From positions 1,678,253 through 1,742,252 of the forward strand of contig CP073693.1 in the NCBI GenBank assembly GCA_018228645.1: a stretch of 64,000 nucleotides of DNA, written 5' to 3'. The notes below the pieces were generated by a model, which did no database searches, was not told where the DNA came from, and worked only from the letters and a program-made list of their open reading frames with translations. A program made the translations under genes and the position numbers. Source of the DNA: Clostridiaceae bacterium Marseille-Q4143. Its GTDB lineage: Bacteria > Bacillota > Clostridia > Lachnospirales > Lachnospiraceae. Positions 8,343 through 17,865 of this stretch are shown piece after piece (the stretch's first letter is position 1; every line of letters begins with the position of its first letter).

Positions 8343-8765
8343 ATGAACTATATCCATCAAGCACAGTATTATGAAACAGACCAGATGGGCATCATCCATC
8401 ACTCCAATTATATCCGGTGGATGGAGGAAGCTAGGATTGCCTATATGGATGAACTGGGATTTCCGTATAAAAAGGTAGAGGAAGCTGGTATTATCAGCCC
8501 GGTTTTAAGTGTGCAGTGCGATTACAAAGCCATGACATATTTTGGTGACCGGGTGTGTATTGATGTAAAACTATCTTCTTTCCGCGGAGTAAAATATGAA
8601 ATTTCCTATGAAATGAGGGATGAGAAGACCGGTGAACTGCGGGCATCTGCTACATCTGCTCATTGCTATCTTGGCAAGAATGGAAGACCATCTAACATTA
8701 AGAAAGAGCTTCCGGAACTGTATGCAAAAATGATGGAAGAATTGCAGAAGGTGGAAAAGAAATAG
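8343..8765 (+). CDS. YbgC/FadM-type acyl-CoA thioesterase (4HBT hotdog)
   Basis: A 140-residue single hotdog domain. The motif YYETDQMGIIHHSNYIRWMEEAR near the N terminus carries the catalytic Asp and the following His/Tyr. These enzymes hydrolyse short- or medium-chain acyl-CoAs. The start at 8343 is chosen because GAGGAAAAG lies just before it, whereas the in-frame ATG at 8316 has no ribosome site. Its stop overlaps the GTG start of the next gene by one base. Confidence 0.88.
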   Translation: MNYIHQAQYYETDQMGIIHHSNYIRWMEEARIAYMDELGFPYKKVEEAGIISPVLSVQCDYKAMTYFGDRVCIDVKLSSFRGVKYEISYEMRDEKTGELRASATSAHCYLGKNGRPSNIKKELPELYAKMMEELQKVEKK

Positions 8766-9517
8766 TGAAAGAACGATATGTCCTTCTGGACAGTATCAGG
8801 GGGATCACTCTGCTCAGTATGATTTTGTATCATGGCATGTTTGATCTGGTAGAGATTTATGGATTGCATATTCCATGGTTTGTGGAGAGACCGGGATATG
8901 TCTGGCAGCAGAGTATCTGTTGGATTTTTATTCTGCTGTCCGGCTTTTGTTGGAATCTTGGAAAAAGGCATCTGAAACGGGGGCTTGTGATTTCAGCGTG
9001 GGGTCTTCTGATCACTGGGGTGACGTATGCGTTTATGCCATCGGAAAAGATTCTGTTTGGAATCCTGACTTTTACCGGAACGGCTATGCTGCTTCTGATC
9101 CCGCTGTCAAAAGTGTTGGAACGGATTCCATCATGGATGGGATTCGCAGGAAGCTTCCTGCTTTTTGGACTGACAAGAAATGTGAACAGAGGAATTTGGG
9201 GCTTTGAATTATTTTATTTTGGAAGGGTGCCGAAAGTCCTGTATCGGGGACTCTTTATGACGTTTCTTGGTTTCCCGGATCCTGGATTTTTTTCCGGAGA
9301 TTACTTTCCTTTGTTTCCATGGATTTTTCTTTATCTGACCGGATATTTCCTGTATGGAATGTTTGTGAAGTTTCCGGAAGTGAAGAAGGCTCTGGCGATA
9401 CATTTGCCGGTTCCTTTTCTGGAGACAGCAGGCAGACATAGTCTACTTTTGTATCTTTTGCATCAGCCATTGCTTATGCTGGTATTTACGGCGGCAGATG
9501 TGTTGAAAATTCTGTAA
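8765..9517 (+). CDS. DUF1624 / heparan-alpha-glucosaminide acetyltransferase-like membrane protein
   Basis: A 250-residue protein with about seven hydrophobic helices. The N-terminal LLDSIRGITLLSMILYHGMFD is characteristic of the DUF1624/HGSNAT catalytic family, membrane acyltransferases that move acyl groups across the membrane to sugars. Start codon is GTG, overlapping the previous stop by one base, so translation is likely coupled to the thioesterase. Substrate unknown. The C-terminal LHQPLLM resembles the end of acyltransferase-3-type proteins. Confidence 0.82.
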   Translation: MKERYVLLDSIRGITLLSMILYHGMFDLVEIYGLHIPWFVERPGYVWQQSICWIFILLSGFCWNLGKRHLKRGLVISAWGLLITGVTYAFMPSEKILFGILTFTGTAMLLLIPLSKVLERIPSWMGFAGSFLLFGLTRNVNRGIWGFELFYFGRVPKVLYRGLFMTFLGFPDPGFFSGDYFPLFPWIFLYLTGYFLYGMFVKFPEVKKALAIHLPVPFLETAGRHSLLLYLLHQPLLMLVFTAADVLKIL

Positions 9518-9557
9518 TTGACTTTTTGGAGTGCAGATGATAACATATGGGACATGA

Positions 9558-9639
9558 GCGGAACTGATGGAATTGGCAGACATGCAAGATTTAGGTTCTT
9601 GTGCCGTGAGGCGTGTGGGTTCAAGTCCCACGTTCCGCA
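9558..9639 (+). tRNA. tRNA-Leu (TAG)
   Basis: An 82-nt class II tRNA. Acceptor GCGGAAC pairs with GTTCCGC, and the anticodon loop is TTTAGGT. The IS1182-family element begins only 20 bp downstream, so the normal 3' flank and any terminator may have been displaced. Confidence 0.95.
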
Positions 9640-9993
9640 CTGAAAATTAAGCAAAGAAAGGGGCTGTCGCACTAACGTGCGGCAGCTCATTTTATATATC
9701 CAACACAAAACGCCGAGCTTCGAAAAGCCCGGCGTTCGTGGTATAATCAGTTTATGCGACTAAACAAAATAATACAGAGGGATTATACCTCATTTTCGCT
9801 GTATTATCAAATCAAACTTCCGCTGGATTTAGAGATTTCTATTCCATCTGATGATCCAGTTCGTCTGGTAAGTGCCTTTGTGGAGGAAATGGACCTTTCT
9901 GAACTATATAAAACTTGATGTTGTATAAATAAAGTTGACACCTTATTCTCAAGGAATTCATGTATAATAAAAGAGAATAAGGAGGAACTCTCA

Positions 9994-10335
9994 ATGTCAC
10001 GAACCCAACGTAAATACGACCAGGAATATAAGATCCAGGCTGTCAAACTTGCCAAAGAAATCGGCGGTGCTAAGGCAGCCAAAGAATTAGGTATCCCAGA
10101 AGGAACCATCCACACATGGCTGAAAGCAGTTAGAGCAGGCACATTGGATATTGGCGACGGTGCACATACTCCGGAAAGCGCGATGAGTCTTACTGAGGAG
10201 CTTGCCATGCTCCGCAAACGCGTTAAAGATCAGGACAAAGAAATCCGGCGTCTGAAAGAGGAAAATGAATTTCTCGAGGAAGCAAGCGCTTTTTTCGCAG
10301 CCAGCCGTCGGAAGTCAGCAAGAACCAAAGAATGA
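9994..10335 (+). CDS. IS3-family transposase OrfA
   Basis: A 113-residue DNA-binding subunit. An N-terminal helix-turn-helix (RKYDQEYKIQAVKLAKE to about residue 50, with GIPEGTIHTWLK) is followed by a leucine-zipper-like helix (about 68-97, LAMLRKRVKDQDKEIRRLK). AAGGAGG precedes the ATG. In IS3 elements OrfA binds the ends and is joined to OrfB by -1 frameshifting. OrfB here lies in the -1 frame and its ATG overlaps the OrfA stop. Confidence 0.95.
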   Translation: MSRTQRKYDQEYKIQAVKLAKEIGGAKAAKELGIPEGTIHTWLKAVRAGTLDIGDGAHTPESAMSLTEELAMLRKRVKDQDKEIRRLKEENEFLEEASAFFAASRRKSARTKE

Positions 10336-11240
10336 TGTTCATTGCCATAAAAACGAAAGACGGCGTGATTAAGGGAAAACTCTCATTCTATTGCCGGATG
10401 CTTGGCGTCAGCCGCCAGGGTTTCTACAAATATCTTGCTATTAAAGATCGCCCTTGGAAATATCAGGATCTTGCTGATGCCATGAGAGTGATCCATGCTG
10501 AGGATGAATGCAATGATACCTATGGACGTATTCGCATGTACCAAGCACTGCTCCTTAAGAATCCGACGGGAATCAAGATCCCCAGTGAACGAACCGTTTA
10601 CAGGGTTATGGATGAAATAGGACTTGTCCATCGGCCAAAGCGCAAGCCAAATGGCATTACCAAGGCTGATCGGGAAGCACGTAAGTCAGATGATCTTCTG
10701 AAGAGAGAGTTCAAGGCTGATAAGCCACTTGAAAAATGCGTAACTGATATCACAGAAATCAAGGCAAAAGATGGAAAACTGTATGTTTCAGCCATCTTCG
10801 ACTGCTTTGATTCCAGCGTTCTGGGACTGGCAATGGAAACAAACATGAAGGCAACTCTGTGTGAGCATACACTGGATAATGCCTATCTGGCGCATCCTGA
10901 TCTGCGAGGTGCCATTGTGCACTCCGACAGAGGAAGACAATATACCAGTGAAACCTACCGTCAGGCGCTTTCTAAATATGGCATTATACAAAGCATGAAC
11001 AGTGATGGTGGCAGGTGCCACGATAATGCTCGATGTGAAAGCATGTGGGCCAGAATGAAAAGCGAGCTTCTCTATGACCGCTACAATACGGAAAGCCTGA
11101 CCACGGATGAGCTGAGAGTTCTTATTTGGAGATATTTCATCAGTTACTGGAACAACAGGAGGATCTGCTCTGCCAACGGTGGGCTTCCTCCTATGATTAA
11201 GCGTCAGAGATACTACCAATCTCTGGGCCTGGTTGCATAG
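10332..11240 (+). CDS. IS3-family transposase OrfB (rve integrase core)
   Basis: A 302-residue catalytic subunit. An N-terminal HTH_21-like region contains YGRIRMYQALL; the rve core has the DDE residues in VTDITEI, HSDRGRQYTS and CESMWARMKSE. It overlaps orfA by 4 nt in the -1 frame. No classical A6G slippery site was seen at the junction, so translation may use coupling at ATGATG, frameshifting or both. All catalytic motifs are intact, so this IS is probably active. Confidence 0.95.
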   Translation: MMFIAIKTKDGVIKGKLSFYCRMLGVSRQGFYKYLAIKDRPWKYQDLADAMRVIHAEDECNDTYGRIRMYQALLLKNPTGIKIPSERTVYRVMDEIGLVHRPKRKPNGITKADREARKSDDLLKREFKADKPLEKCVTDITEIKAKDGKLYVSAIFDCFDSSVLGLAMETNMKATLCEHTLDNAYLAHPDLRGAIVHSDRGRQYTSETYRQALSKYGIIQSMNSDGGRCHDNARCESMWARMKSELLYDRYNTESLTTDELRVLIWRYFISYWNNRRICSANGGLPPMIKRQRYYQSLGLVA

Positions 11241-12938
11241 GAAATGATATCTTTGAGATAAATGTGTCAACCAATATTGACAATATCAACTTATGGCAGG
11301 ATCAGAAAAAATCAGGCAACGCCGCGTCAGATGCTGAAACTCGTTATCTATGCAGCAATGAATCGAATCTACTCAAGTCGAGATATCCGAAAAGCATGTA
11401 AACGGGATATCAACTTTATGTATCTCCTTGAAGGAATGCCTGCTCCTGATCATGCAACGATTGCGCGTTTTATCTCCCTACATTTTTCTGCCTGCGCAAA
11501 GGTTCTGCTTGCCCAAATGTCAGATCTGCTCTATCTTCTTGGTGAGATTTCGGGAAAGACCATTTTTATTGATGGCACCAAGATTGAATCGGCGGCCAAT
11601 AAATATACATTTGTATGGAAACGGGCTATTACGAAAAATCAGGCCCGGTTATACACAAAACTAACTTCTTTTGTAGCTGAATGCGAAGAACTCTATGGAA
11701 TCAGAACCGTATACCATGACCAGATATCCATCCACACATTAAAACGGTTAAAAAAGCAGTTGTGCCGCGTCAAAGTACAGGAGGGAATTGTGTTCGTGCA
11801 TGGAATTGGACGTAGAAAAACACAGTTGCAGAAATCCCTGGAACAGCTGGATCAATATCTGGAGAAACTAAAGGAATATACGAAAAAACTGTATACGCTT
11901 GGAGATAGAAACAGTTATTCCAAAACAGACCCGGATGCGACCTTCATGAGAATGAAAGAAGATGCGATGCTGAATGGACAGTTAAAACCTGCTTATAACA
12001 TCCAGCACGGAGTGGACTCTGAATACATCACATGGATTGATATTAGCCCGCGTCCAACCGATACATGCACCCTGATCCCTTTTTTGAAAGATATGGAGAG
12101 TCACTTAGGATTTAAATATTCAGAAATCGTTGCAGATGCCGGATATGAAAGTGAAGAAAACTATCTTTTCATTGAGGGAAACGGACAGACCGCCTATATA
12201 AAGCCGCAGAACTATGAGATTTCGAAAACCCGAAAATACAAAAAAGACATCAGCAGAAGAGAAAACATGGAGTATCACGCAGACAGAGACAGCTATATCT
12301 GTCGGAATGGAAGGGAACTGACTGTTACAAATGAACGCAGAAGTAAAACAACCAGCGGATATGTCAGTGTAAAAACTTATTACAGAAGTCCAGACTGTAC
12401 CGGCTGTCCTTATAAAACGGAATGTATCAAGGGAAACAACTGCAAAACACCTATGGAAAAACGTAATAAAGTGCTGATGGTCTCGAAGACGATGAGTCAA
12501 AAACGTGCAGAAGATCTGGAACGGATCACAAGTGAGTATGGAACGATGCTCCGTATGAATCGCAGTATTCAGGCCGAAGGTTCATTTGCTGATGTAAAGG
12601 AAGACATGAATTTTCGAAGATATCTGTACCGAGGAAAAGCAAATGCACTGGCAGAGAGCATCCTTTTGGCGATGGGACGAAACATCAATAAGCTTCATTG
12701 CAAGATTCAGACCGGAAGAACGGGGAGTCATCTTTTTTCATTAAAGACAGCATAGATTTTAATGGTTGAAAACAAAACAGTTTGAAATCAGGCATGCCGA
12801 AAGGGATGTCTGGGAATGAACTGTGTTTATAAGGGATGGGGCAAATCACAACCGATTTCGCCCCCATTTGGGCATAAAGCAGGGCTGCCGCCCAGCAAAA
12901 AATATTTGCTAGTGCGACAGCCCCTTTTGCAATCATGA

Positions 12939-13568
12939 TTATTCTATCAACCCTTTTTGTTTCAGGTACAGTTTGATCTGTTCAGCAGCTTCCTCGATGG
13001 TCATGTCACCGGTATTCAGGCACAGATCATAATTGGATGCGGTATCCCAGGTTTTCCCGGTATAGTAGTTGTAATATTTATGACGCTGTTTATCTGTCTC
13101 ACGGATCCGCTCCTCGGCCACCTCTTTTTCCAGAGAAAATGTCCACATCATTCGATGAATTTTACTCTCCATATCACCACATACAAAAATATTCACCACA
13201 TTATCGTAATCCTTTAATACATAATCTGCGCATCGGCCGATGATGATGCAGGATTCGTTTTCTGCCAGTTCTTTGATCAGTTCAGACTGGAAGCGGAAGA
13301 GGTTATCCGGGGAAACGATATCTTTTCCAAGAGATGGTTTCTGACTGGCCGGTTTCAATTCTTTGATCAGTTTGTACAGCAGGTTGTTTCCAGGGCGCTC
13401 ATCATTTACATGAAAAAATTCTTCCAGAACACCGCTTTTGTCAGAGACCATGCGGAACATGTCTTTGTCATAGTAGGGAATGTCAAGTTCTTTGGACAGA
13501 AGCTTTGCAATGTTGGTAGCGCCTGCGCCGCATTCACGGTTTAATGTAATGATAAAATTTTTTGACAT
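12939..13568 (-). CDS. Cytidylate kinase-like family protein
   Basis: A 209-residue P-loop protein of the cytidylate-kinase-like (AAA_33/Cytidylate_kin2) group. The N-terminal FIITLNRECGAGATNIAKLL is a modified Walker A in which GxxxxGK(S/T) is degenerate (GAGATNIA), as is usual here. A lid-like stretch rich in Arg and Tyr (RIRETDKQRHKYYNYYTGKTW) follows at about 155-175. Start is set at 13568 because GGAG lies just upstream (CTGAAGGAGTGGTGTTC); the longer frame to 13646 has none. Its stop is 14 bp from the right end of IS1182 copy 1. Substrate unknown. Confidence 0.8.
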   Translation of the reverse strand: MSKNFIITLNRECGAGATNIAKLLSKELDIPYYDKDMFRMVSDKSGVLEEFFHVNDERPGNNLLYKLIKELKPASQKPSLGKDIVSPDNLFRFQSELIKELAENESCIIIGRCADYVLKDYDNVVNIFVCGDMESKIHRMMWTFSLEKEVAEERIRETDKQRHKYYNYYTGKTWDTASNYDLCLNTGDMTIEEAAEQIKLYLKQKGLIE

Positions 13569-13669
13569 GAACACCACTCCTTCAGATTGTGCAATATAAT
13601 CTAGTTTTTTCTTTATTATAGCATAGGAACTGTGCAGAAACAACAAAAAATACGAGTAGATTTAACTAC

Positions 13670-13694
13670 TAGCACTCAACTTTGATGAGTGCTA
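13670..13694 (+). promoter_or_regulatory. CIRCE operator (HrcA binding site)
   Basis: TAGCACTC, nine bases, GAGTGCTA: the inverted repeat bound by the heat-shock repressor HrcA. It ends 8 bp before the -35 box of the htpG promoter. Confidence 0.93.
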
Positions 13695-13702
13695 AAAAAT
13701 CC

Positions 13703-13731
13703 TTGACTTTTGGAAAGAGTGGGATTATAGT
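13703..13731 (+). promoter_or_regulatory. htpG promoter
   Basis: TTGACT (13703-13708) and TATAGT (13726-13731), spacer 17 nt, directly downstream of the CIRCE element and about 40 nt before the htpG start. Confidence 0.85.
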
Positions 13732-13772
13732 ACATAGTAATGAAATGATTTGAAAGAAAGGCAGTGTATAAT

Positions 13773-15842
13773 ATGAGCGAAAAACATGGATCACTTTCCA
13801 TTAACAGCGACAATATTTTCCCGATTATTAAAAAATGGTTGTATTCTGACCACGATATTTTCTTCCGTGAACTGATTTCCAACGGATGCGATGCTATCAC
13901 CAAGCTGAAGAAGCTGGATATGATGGGTGAGTATACACTTCCGGAGAAATATAAACCGCAGGTACAGGTTCTGGTGAACCCGGATGAGAAGACTCTGAAG
14001 TTCATCGATAACGGACTTGGCATGACCGCAGATGAGGTGGAAGAGTATATCAACCAGATTGCATTTTCCGGCGCAACGGATTTTCTCGCACAGTATAAGG
14101 ACAAGACAAATGAGGATCAGATCATCGGTCATTTTGGACTGGGATTCTATTCCGCATTCATGGTAGCAGATGAGGTGCATATTGATACTCTTTCCTATAA
14201 GGAGGGAGCAGAGCCGGTACACTGGGAGTGCGACGGTGGTACAGAGTTCTCCATGGTAACCGGCGAGAAGAAGACCGTTGGTACCGAGATTACCCTGTTC
14301 CTGAATGAGGAGAGCCTCGAGTTTGCCAACGAGTACCGTGCCCGTGAAGTCATCAGCAAATACTGTTCCTTTATGCCGGTCAACATTTATCTGGCAAAAG
14401 AAAATGGGGAACAGGAATACGAAACCATCGATGAGAGTGAACTGACCGAGGATGATGTAGTTGTAGAACATATTCATGAGGATGCCAAGACGGAAGAAGT
14501 CGAAAAAGAAGATGGCACCAAGGAAACGAAAGAAGTTTCTCCTGCCAAAGAACTGGTGAAGATTAACAAACGTCCGGTTTCCTTAAGTGATCCGCAGCCG
14601 CTGTGGACCAAACATCCCAATGAGTGTACCGAAGAAGAGTATAAAGAGTTCTACCGCAAGGTATTCAACGACTATAAGGAGCCGCTGTTCTGGATTCACC
14701 TGAACATGGATTACCCGTTCAATCTGAAGGGAATTCTTTATTTCCCGAAGATCAATATGGAGTATGAGTCCATTGAGGGAACTATCAAACTGTATAACAA
14801 TCAGGTATTTATCGCTGATAATATCAAAGAAGTCATTCCGGAATTCCTGATGCTCTTAAAAGGTGTCATCGACTGTCCGGATCTGCCGTTGAATGTATCC
14901 AGAAGTGCGCTGCAGAACGACGGTTTTGTAAAGAAGATTTCTGATTACATTACCAAGAAAGTAGCGGATAAGTTAAGCGGTATGTGCAAGACAGACCGTG
15001 AGAACTATGAGAAATACTGGGACGATATCAGTCCGTTTATCAAATTCGGCTGCATCAAGGACGAAAAATTCTGTGAGCGTATGATGGAGTATGTACTGTT
15101 CAAGGATCTGGATGGTAAATATACGACCATGAACGAGTATCTGGAAGCAGAGAATCCGACTGATGGTGATGCTGACAAGGTGGAAGAAAAGACCGAAGAG
15201 AAGACGGAAGAAAAGGCTGACAGCGATGAGAAGGAAACTCCGAAGACCACCATTTACTATGTAACGGATGAGATCCAGCAGAGCCAGTACATCAACATGT
15301 TCCGTGAGCAGAAGATGAATGCAGTCATCCTGAAAGACAACATTGATAATCCGTTTATCAGCCATCTGGAAGCAAAGAATGAGAAAGTCAAATTCCAGCG
15401 TATCGATGCTGATGTGACCGATTCCATGAAGGAAGAAGTATCTGAGGAAGAGCTGAAAGGGGAAACCGATGCATTGACTGCACTGTTCCGTAAAGCACTG
15501 AACAATGACAAACTGGAAGTAAAAGTGGAAAAACTGAAGAATGAAAAGGTTTCTTCCATGATCACGCTCTCTGAGGAGAACCGGAGAATGCAGGAAATGA
15601 TGAAGATGTACAATATGTACGGTATGGATCCGTCCATGTTCGGCACAACTACGACTCTGGTTCTGAATGCAAACAATGCTCTAGTGAAATATCTGTTCCA
15701 GAATCCGGAGGGTGAGCACAGCAATATGATCTGTGAGCAGCTCTATGATCTGGCCATGATCAGCCACCAGCCGTTGAATCCGGAGGCTATGACCAGATTT
15801 GTGAACCGCAGCAATGAAATTATGATGCTTCTGACAAAATAA
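13773..15842 (+). CDS. htpG: Molecular chaperone HtpG (Hsp90 family)
   Basis: A 689-residue Hsp90. The N-terminal GHKL ATPase domain shows FFRELISNGCDA, DNGLGMT and GHFGLGFYSAFMVA; the middle and C-terminal dimerisation domains follow. An acidic, Lys/Glu-rich insert of about 30 residues (near residue 465-500) separates middle and C-terminal parts. ATG at 13773 is chosen because AAAGG lies 11 nt upstream; the GTG at 13764 is too close to it. A CIRCE element upstream places it in the HrcA regulon, unlike Bacillus subtilis htpG. It is monocistronic and convergent with the next gene. Confidence 0.96.
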   Translation: MSEKHGSLSINSDNIFPIIKKWLYSDHDIFFRELISNGCDAITKLKKLDMMGEYTLPEKYKPQVQVLVNPDEKTLKFIDNGLGMTADEVEEYINQIAFSGATDFLAQYKDKTNEDQIIGHFGLGFYSAFMVADEVHIDTLSYKEGAEPVHWECDGGTEFSMVTGEKKTVGTEITLFLNEESLEFANEYRAREVISKYCSFMPVNIYLAKENGEQEYETIDESELTEDDVVVEHIHEDAKTEEVEKEDGTKETKEVSPAKELVKINKRPVSLSDPQPLWTKHPNECTEEEYKEFYRKVFNDYKEPLFWIHLNMDYPFNLKGILYFPKINMEYESIEGTIKLYNNQVFIADNIKEVIPEFLMLLKGVIDCPDLPLNVSRSALQNDGFVKKISDYITKKVADKLSGMCKTDRENYEKYWDDISPFIKFGCIKDEKFCERMMEYVLFKDLDGKYTTMNEYLEAENPTDGDADKVEEKTEEKTEEKADSDEKETPKTTIYYVTDEIQQSQYINMFREQKMNAVILKDNIDNPFISHLEAKNEKVKFQRIDADVTDSMKEEVSEEELKGETDALTALFRKALNNDKLEVKVEKLKNEKVSSMITLSEENRRMQEMMKMYNMYGMDPSMFGTTTTLVLNANNALVKYLFQNPEGEHSNMICEQLYDLAMISHQPLNPEAMTRFVNRSNEIMMLLTK

Positions 15843-15847
15843 AATAC

Positions 15848-16345
15848 CTACATCTGCTGGAAAGGAATTTCCTGCTGATGAAAATATTTCCGGACCATGT
15901 CATCCCAGGCATGGTCCAGTTTTTTGTCCAGAGTAAAGACAGAAAGAGACGTTCCTGTGGTGCAGGTGAGCGTATGCCCGTCATAACGAAGATTCATGAG
16001 CAGACCGCGGATCTGCTCAGGCGGAAGGTCAATCCCTGTCTGGGCAAGCAGACGGATTACATTGGAGGCGGCCAGCTGAAAGGTGAAATGAAAGGCGAGG
16101 GGCGTCTTCTTACCCTTGATGAGTTCAAAGCAGAAAGGACGTACTTCACTCCAGAGAGAAAGAGAGCGGTCTCCTATCTGGTCCTGCTCTTCGGCAGAAT
16201 AGTATGTTTTTTGAAGGGTACCGTCTATTTCAAATGTATTAAAAGTAGTAATGCTGCCTTCCAGAAGAAGGAAACGATCAAAGGTTTCACTGAGCAGCAG
16301 TTTTTTCATAAAGACCCGGATATCGGCAATCTGAAGTGCAATCAT
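15848..16345 (-). CDS. DUF5721-family protein
   Basis: A 165-residue soluble protein matching by eye the Lachnospiraceae DUF5721 family (N-terminal MIALQIADIRVFMKKLL, then FDRFLLLEG). It has no signal peptide or membrane segment. GGAGG precedes the ATG on the minus strand. It is convergent with htpG and its stop lies only 5 bp from that of htpG. Function unknown; the family name is from memory and moderately certain. Confidence 0.72.
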   Translation of the reverse strand: MIALQIADIRVFMKKLLLSETFDRFLLLEGSITTFNTFEIDGTLQKTYYSAEEQDQIGDRSLSLWSEVRPFCFELIKGKKTPLAFHFTFQLAASNVIRLLAQTGIDLPPEQIRGLLMNLRYDGHTLTCTTGTSLSVFTLDKKLDHAWDDMVRKYFHQQEIPFQQM

Positions 16346-16435
16346 AAAAAACCTCCATGAATAAGATAGCTTTATTATAGAAGAAATGGACAGGATTTGC
16401 TATACTGGATTTATAAAGATACAAAGGAGCGTTCG

Positions 16436-17731
16436 ATGGAATTGAGGATAAAAAACAGAACCGAAGAGTTGAAAGATTTTATTATGAAAGGAACTTCTCC
16501 GTTCCATGTGACAGCAGAGGCTGCCCGGAAATTAAAAGAGGGTGGATATGAAGAACTTAATTTTCATTGCCCATGGCAGCTGGAGAGGGGCGGACGTTAT
16601 TATGTGATGCACCGGGATTCGACACTTATTGCATTTTCTGTGGGAGAGGACTGGGATGGTCAAAATGATTTCCGGATGGCAGCAGCTCATACAGATTTTC
16701 CAAATCTCCGGATCAAGCAGAATGCAGAGATGCAAAAAGAAGGCTACGGTCTTCTGAATGTGGAAGTTTACGGAGGGGCCATCTTAAATACATGGCTTGA
16801 CCGGCCATTGTCTGCAGCTGGCCGCGTAGCCCTGAAGAGTGATGATGTATTTCGGCCGCAGATGCGCCTCATTGATCTGAAAGATCCCATGTTTATCATT
16901 CCGAATCTGGCAATCCATCTGAACCGGGAGGTAAATAAGGGAACAGAGCTGAATAAACAGAAGGAACTGCTTCCGATTGCAGGAGTGTCCGGAGAAGGAT
17001 TTTCGGAACATTTCTTCAGGGAACTTCTGGCGGAGCGGTTATCTGTCCGTCCGGAGGAGATTCTGGATTATGAGATTGGTCTTTATAATGCAGATCAGCC
17101 GGTCTATACAGGAATGAACAAAGAATTGTTCAGTGCGCCGCGAATTGACAATCTGTCCAGTGTGCTGGCTATTCTGAACGGACTTATGGAAGGAGGACGG
17201 GATGCTGTGAATGTAGCAGCGTTCTTTGACCATGAAGAGATCGGCAGCAGAACCAAGCAGGGAGCCGGTTCTATGGTGCTCTCCATGGTACTGGAGAAAA
17301 TAAGCAGTGGTCTCAACCTTGACAGAACCCAGTTTCTGCAAGGGCTTTCCGAGAGTATGCTGCTTTCTGTGGATGTGGGACACGCATTTCATCCGAATTA
17401 TGCAGAGAAGATGGATCCCACCAACCACAGCCCGTTGAACGGTGGATTTTGTATCAAGGAGGCGAGCGCTCAGTCTTATGCCACAGACTGCGGTGCAGTA
17501 GCCATCATTGAGCAGATCTGTATGCAGGAGGGAATTGCCTATACGAAATTCTTCAATCGTTCAGACGGAACATCCGGAAGTACGCTTGGTTCCATTGCAT
17601 CCAGCCTCGTTCCGGTACCGACGGTAGATGTGGGACTTCCGCTGCTGGCTATGCATTCTTCCCGGGAACTGATGGGTGTGAAGGATCTGGATGCCCTGAC
17701 GGATATGATCCGGGCTTATTATACCTTATAG
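16436..17731 (+). CDS. apeB: M18-family aminopeptidase
   Basis: A 431-residue metallopeptidase of the M18 family (aspartyl aminopeptidase-like). Zinc-ligand motifs visible are AAAHTD near residue 82, FDHEEIGS near 263 and DVGHAFHPNY near 312. M18 enzymes are large cytosolic complexes that remove N-terminal acidic or other residues from peptides. ATG at 16436 has AAAGGAG 7 nt upstream; the longer frame from 16397 has no such site. Confidence 0.93.
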   Translation: MELRIKNRTEELKDFIMKGTSPFHVTAEAARKLKEGGYEELNFHCPWQLERGGRYYVMHRDSTLIAFSVGEDWDGQNDFRMAAAHTDFPNLRIKQNAEMQKEGYGLLNVEVYGGAILNTWLDRPLSAAGRVALKSDDVFRPQMRLIDLKDPMFIIPNLAIHLNREVNKGTELNKQKELLPIAGVSGEGFSEHFFRELLAERLSVRPEEILDYEIGLYNADQPVYTGMNKELFSAPRIDNLSSVLAILNGLMEGGRDAVNVAAFFDHEEIGSRTKQGAGSMVLSMVLEKISSGLNLDRTQFLQGLSESMLLSVDVGHAFHPNYAEKMDPTNHSPLNGGFCIKEASAQSYATDCGAVAIIEQICMQEGIAYTKFFNRSDGTSGSTLGSIASSLVPVPTVDVGLPLLAMHSSRELMGVKDLDALTDMIRAYYTL

Positions 17732-17865
17732 TTGAGGGATTTTCATATTGCATATAATATCATAGTGTGGTAATATTATCTGGTATTAAAAACTACGTCG
17801 AAAAAGATGATATGGCTGAAAAGCTGTTTTTATAATCAAGAGAAGGAACAAAGGTGGTATCAGAT

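Larger units (their letters stand above)
9916..11288 (+). mobile_element. IS3-family insertion sequence nested in IS1182 copy 1
   Basis: 1373 bp, with imperfect terminal inverted repeats starting TGATGTTGT on the left and TGATATTGT (reverse complement) on the right, both running into GTTGACAC. It is flanked by a 3-bp direct repeat ACT (9913-9915 and 11289-11291). Comparison with the uninterrupted copy 2 defines both junctions to the base. It carries orfA and orfB in the usual order. Confidence 0.95.
9754..12755 (+). pseudogene. IS1182-family transposase, disrupted by IS3 insertion
   Basis: The first 54 codons (9754-9915) match the intact transposase at 48269-49894 and then meet a TGA formed by the first bases of the inserted IS. 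The remainder resumes at 11289 and runs to 12755, identical in translation to the intact copy. The enzyme would be a DDE transposase; FIDGTKIE marks the first catalytic Asp region. A reading frame of 497 codons can be opened from 11262 across the right IS end, but it lacks the N-terminal 53 residues and a credible start. Copy 1 is therefore probably not autonomous, although its ends look intact. Confidence 0.93.
9660..12924 (+). mobile_element. IS1182-family element, copy 1, interrupted by an IS3-family element
   Basis: Bounded by the perfect 15-bp inverted repeat GGGGCTGTCGCACTA (9660-9674 and its complement 12910-12924). Total length is 3265 bp. Removing the nested IS (1373 bp) and its 3-bp target duplication leaves 1889 bp, exactly the length of copy 2 at 48100-49988. 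Just inside the left end is a strong hairpin (about 9708-9735, AACGCCG...CGGCGTT), probably shielding the transposase from read-through. No clear target duplication of the IS1182 element itself was found. Confidence 0.93.

Noticed and set aside
11262..12755. 497-residue transposase as a functional gene
   Set aside because: The start codon lies inside the right end of the IS3 element with no ribosome site, and the first 53 residues of the IS1182 transposase are missing compared with the intact copy.
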